A DNA stretch of 64,000 nucleotides from Atriophallophorus winterbourni (taxonomy: Eukaryota > Platyhelminthes > Trematoda > Plagiorchiida > Microphallidae): contig JACCGJ010013582.1 in NCBI GenBank assembly GCA_013407085.1, positions 1 through 64,000 on the forward strand, read 5' to 3'. The notes beneath the pieces are model-generated. The model did no database searches. It had not been told where the DNA came from and saw only the letters and a program-made list of their open reading frames with translations. This document shows positions 58,985 through 64,000 of this stretch, piece after piece. The translations under genes were made by a program, and so were the position numbers. Position 1 is the stretch's first letter. The number at the start of each line of letters is the position of its first letter.

Positions 58985-59760
58985 GCTGATAACACGTATA
59001 AGTGTCTTTCTTGTTTTTGATCACAAACGATGATATTCTGCGTGTAATTTTGTTTCACGTAAATTTGTATCCGCTACATACAGGTATCCCAGATGGTTTA
59101 CCTAATTGCAATTCCCAAATAAATATTCACATGCCTATCGCCGTTATTATTTCAAGTAACGCAACATTTACGCCTCACTCACAACAAACAAGAAATACGC
59201 TGTGGTGACATTTTCTATCACCGGCAGCTAATCGTACGCCCTAAATTGCAGTTTGGTATGCATCTGAATCAAGAATATGCTTCGCATTTACTCTTAACGC
59301 TGATAAATGTTAACACTGAGTTTTACGAATGCAAAACAAAATGAATAGCAAAACGTTGATTGCGATCATTTCCGTTTTCTGCGACCAATTTTACTGTAGC
59401 TAGGTAGTCTAGGCGACTTCAAAATTCAACCTGGTGAAGACAGTTTTTATTTGAATCAAGATAGTAATCGCTTCGTCTGCAGTCAAACACGATATTATTA
59501 TAAAGAAAGCCGGAAATTACCGTTTACAAATCGAGCTTTGCTATCTGCAGCCGAATTGAATTAATGCATAAAAATGATGTTGAAGGAAAAAAATATTCTA
59601 GTTAACTTTCTCAAAAATTGCAGGTGCTTGTACGGTTTGTCAGTAAACGGTTCAATCTAGAATTGCTTTCAGCTGTTTTGTTGAGAGATCGATTTTGTAG
59701 TTACATAGTTTAAATTGCAGACACACTACGATATATCACATTATGATTAGAACTTGCCAT
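58985..59760 (+). repeat. Tandem duplication, unit 1
   Basis: Matches unit 2 at 60425-61170 through its whole length. Examples are CACAAACGATGATATTCTGCG with CACAAACAATGATATTTTGCG, AATAAATATTCACATGCCTATCG in both, CATTTACGCCTCACTCACAAC with CATTCACGCCTCACTCGCAAC, and ACTTCGTCTGCAGTCA-type strings near 59470 and 60886. Period about 1.44 kb. A short ORF (59002-59208, +) reading TNDDILRVILFHVNLYPL, then INIHMPIAVII and TFTPHSQQT is preserved in unit 2 with a 9- to 12-codon deletion. No domain recognised. Confidence 0.75.
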
Positions 59761-60078
59761 TAATAATATGATTGCTTACATTATTAAACAAATAGTGTGT
59801 ATGTCTGCTGTTCCCGAATTCAGAAAACATAACCCTCTCAGTGTTGCATTTGATCGTCTTGCTAAACCAGTATAAACAGAATGCTTAGTCTTTGAAAAAT
59901 GGAGAAATTGATCAAAGTATTGTGGTGCTCACATTTCCATCCCTCACACACCACTACAGGTCCCAGGCTGTTTGAAATCATCAGGTGGAGACAGTAAGAT
60001 CAGGTTCAGTGAGCCTTCAAACAGTAGAAAAGCGGTTAACAAAGTTATATTTGTATGCTACAATTATATAGGGTTCTT

Positions 60079-60114
<36 letters not shown>

Positions 60115-60424
60115 TATATATTATATATATCTATATATATATTTAAAACCGCAGCAGGTCATAAGCAAATGAGTTATATTGTGATGAACATGTCATTAAA
60201 TAACATTTTATTGTTACATTTCTAAAAGAGTATTTTTTGTATTCAATCAGTCAGTACAACGAGATTGCATATACAAAAGTAAAAATTCTCTAGCCGATCT
60301 GCTTCCGGTATAAAGTTCGATATCCGAGCTTTGGCTGACGTTGTTTGAACAAACCGTCTAGATAAAGATTACAATGACTTCTTTCGGTCGGTTCAATTGA
60401 GTGTCTCAGCTCGAATATATTTGC
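59761..60424. other. Spacer between tandem units
   Basis: About 660 bp including a microsatellite at 60081-60143. It is not part of the recognised duplication. The 59972-60172 open stretch is microsatellite-derived at its end. Confidence 0.5.
60081..60143. repeat. AT microsatellite
   Basis: About 63 bp of ATAT repeat with TAATA and TCTA interruptions. Confidence 0.95.
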
Positions 60425-61170
60425 TCTGTGTATTTTAATTGGATGCAAAATTAAAATTGATGGTCACAAACAATGATATTTTGCGTTGTATTGTTTTTCA
60501 CGTTGATTTTTATCCGCTACCTATTTGTTTTTTGCAAATAAATATTCACATGCCTATCGAAGTTAATATTTCATGTAATTTAACATTCACGCCTCACTCG
60601 CAACATACAATAAAGACGCCGTAGTCAGATTCTTCATTTATTGCAGCTTATTTTTATATTGCAGTTTAGAATGCCTTTGAATCACGAATATGCTTTGCGT
60701 TCGCTATAAGCTTTGATGAATTTTAGCACTTAGTTGTACAAATGCAACACAAAATAAACAGCAAGAAGTTGATTCAAATCATGATCGTTTTCTATAAACA
60801 ATTTCACGGTAGGTACGCACCAAAGGCGACTTTGGAATTCTCAGTGGTATAGAAGATTTCGATTTTATTCAAAATAGTTATCACTTCGTCTGCAGTCAGC
60901 TAAAACGTCATTAAAAAGCAATTCGAAAAACAACGTTTGTGAATCGAGCTATTTTGAGCCAAATTAAAGAAGTGCATAGAAATGATGTTGAACGGAAACA
61001 TTATTCACTTAATTTCTAGTTAGCTTCATTCAAAATTGCATGTGCATATTAGGTTAGTCGGAAAACGGTTATATCTGAAGTTGTTTTCAGCATTCTGCCT
61101 CAAATTTCAATTTTGTAAATATATGTGTTGTCAATACAAAATAAATTTGATATGTGATCTAATGTGTCCA
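60425..61170 (+). repeat. Tandem duplication, unit 2
   Basis: Partner of 58985-59760. Its ORF (60439-60624, +) reads TNNDILRCIVFHVDFYPL, INIHMPIEVNI and TFTPHSQHT. Compared with unit 1 the frame is kept, many differences fall within codons, and a segment after the FHVxxYPL block is missing. Whether this reflects selection or recency cannot be judged by eye. Confidence 0.75.
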
Positions 61171-64000
61171 GTTTACACTAGTTTATATTCTGTATAATAT
61201 TATTTCCATGTGATGTATGAAAACGTAACGATTGAAACAAAATATTATTGTGCAATATTGGAGGTGTGCAGAAAAATTATGAAAATTTTGTGCATATACT
61301 ATGTGGAGGTGAAAACAAATGATGTTGATTAAGGATTAGCATAAACCTTTATTGATATCCGGTTTTATATTCTGCATCATCAACTTCATAATGAAATCAT
61401 ACTCGAGATTAATCTACGCAGATGTATAGATGATTTATATGTGTGAGTACTGTTTCTCATAAAAACCTCTTGCTAATAATAAAATAACTCAGTTTTGTCA
61501 ACATCTTTTACTTTCCAGCTCTGGTCTATCATAAATGTCCGTTAAATAATTTGCGAGAAAATTTGTGGCCATCGATAAAACAAATTAATTGAGATTTTGT
61601 AGACAAAGTCATGGGCGTCCAGAAAAAAGAAATAAGAGTAATTATTTATTCAGTGTTCACTATTTAATTAAATGTTCAGCCCACTTTTAAACGTAGAACA
61701 TAACTGGGTTTTTCGCGTAAATCAAACCTTACCAATTATACCCTACTCAACACATTTCTCATTTAAGCCAAACAGCTAACAAATTCGGTCTTGAAGCTTT
61801 ACAATAATTCATCATAATTTACTCTCGATCAAGATCTCGAAACTGGGTTGTTTTAGTAAACTTAATAAAAGCACACAAAACTAATTCTGAAATTGATTAA
61901 TCAGTTTTATGAAGGTTTTAATGTTAAAACAATTCAATATAACTCGTGGCATTACATGAGGCTTGGAGGTTTTTCAACTTCTTTAACAATTTACGCGATG
62001 TACCAATTCGTAATTTCTGTAAGATGTTTCTGTTAGCTGATGATATCAAAAATGGAGGCGACTTGACAGCAATGGTAATTGGGTTCTACTGCAGAACAAC
62101 CTCGATACATTGCACAACCGGGCTTCTATAGATTAACATCTGCGGAAGTTAAACATTATCTAAAATTATACAGGTTGACTATCATCACGAATGTTTACAC
62201 AACGGCCACACAAAAATAAGTTTTTGTATATTGTTTATACATCCTGAAGTTTGAGTTTATCGGATGCGTTTCAAATGAGGTATGCTTTGAGGGTAGATAA
62301 TAATTAAGTCCAAGAACACTAACACAGATGCAGTTCAATACAGCAGGAGAATCAATACAGGAATAACTGGTTACAGAATACGACGAAACAGACACCGCGA
62401 TGTCATGTCTGAATTTCAACAGAAAAGGGATGTTCAACATCTCAACCAGAAACATGTAATCAATCGTGTCGAAACCGATGTCCTGAGTTACGCTTACCGC
62501 TTACACTTTCATCTAAGTCAACGATATAGAAATGCTAAGTACACAAAAGGACCATCAAACATATTGTTACGAGCAATTCCCAATATAACAGAATTTCTAC
62601 CCAAAGGCCTTATCAATCAACCAGCAACGCGTTACCTCAAGCCTTTAGTTTATAAACCCAGAATCCGGCCAAAGATCACCTGCTCAGCAATCGTCCAATA
62701 TATTCACTTCTTATAGACGCGTAACAAACTATCCATCAATCACGATCGACCGTAAGTGCATATTGTGATTATTGTTCAGTGTACAAACATTGTGATATTC
62801 ATCCATTTGGTCAATACACGAGTTCGAGTTCGGTTGTGTTTTCTGACTGACGTCTGGGCCGGTGCAATACCGTACAGTTATGACACACAGAAGTATGTGA
62901 GATACTTTTATGGTTACATACAAAGTGTTTTTTGAAAATATTCTCAACAACAAATACTTTATATCGTATTTTTTATGTGATCGCACCTACATGCGTAATA
63001 GGAAATAATTAAAATTGAATACATGAAAGTGTTTTAATTCATTGTTGGACTGTTGTATTCAGAATTCACTCCCTACAAATGTGGTGGACATAAACACATA
63101 CATATAAATAGGTGTATTTCAGTTTTAATATTGCAAAGACAATTTATTTCTTGACCTCAAATCTTGCATCTTTAATCTTTGATCATTACGAAAGTATACG
63201 TAAAAGTGCTCGCAGAACCAGGCGTCAAACGTGCACACTTGTAGATAGCGGCCAAGTAAATAAACACAAAACGCTCCAGCTCAGGTTTTGAACTAAATAT
63301 CGGTTGAAGAACGTGCCAAGCATTAAAAGGAAAAACAAATTCATATCCACTAACCTTGAGGATCTTGGAGCCCTAATGTAGTGAATCAAGTTTTTGTACC
63401 ATTAAAATGTGTTACAGGTTATCATGTGATATGACTTAACAATGTATATCGTAACGCTAAATGCTGTGATTACACAGAAATTTAAAGAATGGTTGTAATT
63501 TATGCAACCTGTTTATTAACGGAACTGATAACATTCAATTCCGACTTGTAAAAAAAACACTACGGAACTTCCTTGACAGGCTAGACGTATTCGGCATTAG
63601 CACATGCATCCTCTGACTATCAATCTTTCTTTCTTGGAGAAAGAGACAATGACAGCGATAAGTTTACCCAAATCTTCTCGTATAATAAATGTGCCCAAAT
63701 TGCTTCTTAGTTTATTGAATTATAGATCTGTCTGATTGTCGTCGTAAAAAGCTCATACATTCTTCGTATAATAAGCAATAACCAATTAGCTTTTCTGCTG
63801 ATTGCTCTCACCCGTTTATTAAATTTACACGATTATATCAATCAAACTGTGAGGTTTTCACAGTACAAAAATGTTCTAGATGTGAACGATGCTTTTCTTT
63901 TCGTAATTGTTAATTTGATCAAGCAATTCTGGTTAATTCAGAACACTTGATTCTACAGAAGTTATTAAATGTCAATCAAATGTACGTTTATTCAGCAGAA
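61171..64000. other. Intergenic or intronic DNA to window end
   Basis: About 2.8 kb. The open stretch 62405-62716 (+, 103 codons, basic, RVETDVLSYAYRLHFHLSQR...) is the most protein-like here but has no recognised motif and no clear splice edges. The minus-strand 62195-62455 and 62729-62986 stretches are unsupported. No repeats recognised. Confidence 0.45.

Noticed and set aside
62405..62716. 103-codon basic open stretch
   Set aside because: No recognised motif, no clear acceptor or donor, and no second copy; left as unannotated DNA.

Overview
This is 64 kb of AT-rich nuclear DNA from a metazoan. Coding signal appears only as short islands between candidate splice sites, separated by kilobases of sequence with stops in every frame. 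Decayed retroelements of three classes are present: RTE-type LINEs with a (CAA)n tail, CR1/Jockey-type LINEs, and Penelope-like elements (PLEs) with a GIY-YIG domain. This mix, the base composition and the large introns suggest a flatworm, most likely a digenean fluke. That is inference; no gene here names the species. I see no bacterial features, no CRISPR, no rRNA and no credible tRNA.

Layout. 1-953: RTE 3' fragment (+). 3.9-4.8 kb: CR1-like RT fragment (-). 5.3-5.6 kb: RTE fragment (-). 7.6-21.0 kb: four candidate host exons on the + strand (7605-7736, 10389-10635, about 17705-18053, 20812-21026). 18.6-28.6 kb: a diverged head-to-tail duplication whose first copy is interrupted by a Penelope-like element (about 22.0-24.0 kb) and other insertions. 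29.1-30.6 kb: LINE endonuclease/RT remnant (+). 31.4-32.5 kb: LINE RT remnant (-) with an intact YADD. 33,637-37,688: nearly complete but dead RTE (-) bounded by a perfect 8-bp target-site duplication. 38.0-39.1 kb: candidate 3' exons of a gene (+). 42.2-45.2 kb: inverted, diverged copy of the 10.3-14.5 kb segment, carrying a 247-bp pseudo-exon matching the 247-bp exon at 10389. 45.6-46.2 and 49.46-49.51 kb: RTE remnants (+). 48.9-49.2 kb: PLE remnant (+). 59.0-61.2 kb: a second tandem duplication beside (TA)n tracts.

The window is mainly intronic or intergenic DNA shaped by retroelements and segmental duplications. The host exons cannot be assigned to a known family by eye. Exon phases allow 7605-7736 to join 10389-10635, about 17705-18053 to join 20812, and 38025-38195 to join 38365-38577. 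Whether these belong to one or several genes cannot be settled from sequence alone. The least explained items are the inverted duplication with its exon/pseudo-exon pair and the tandem repeat unit of 18.6-28.6 kb, which has traces of coding sequence and lies just upstream of LINE endonuclease sequence on the same strand.
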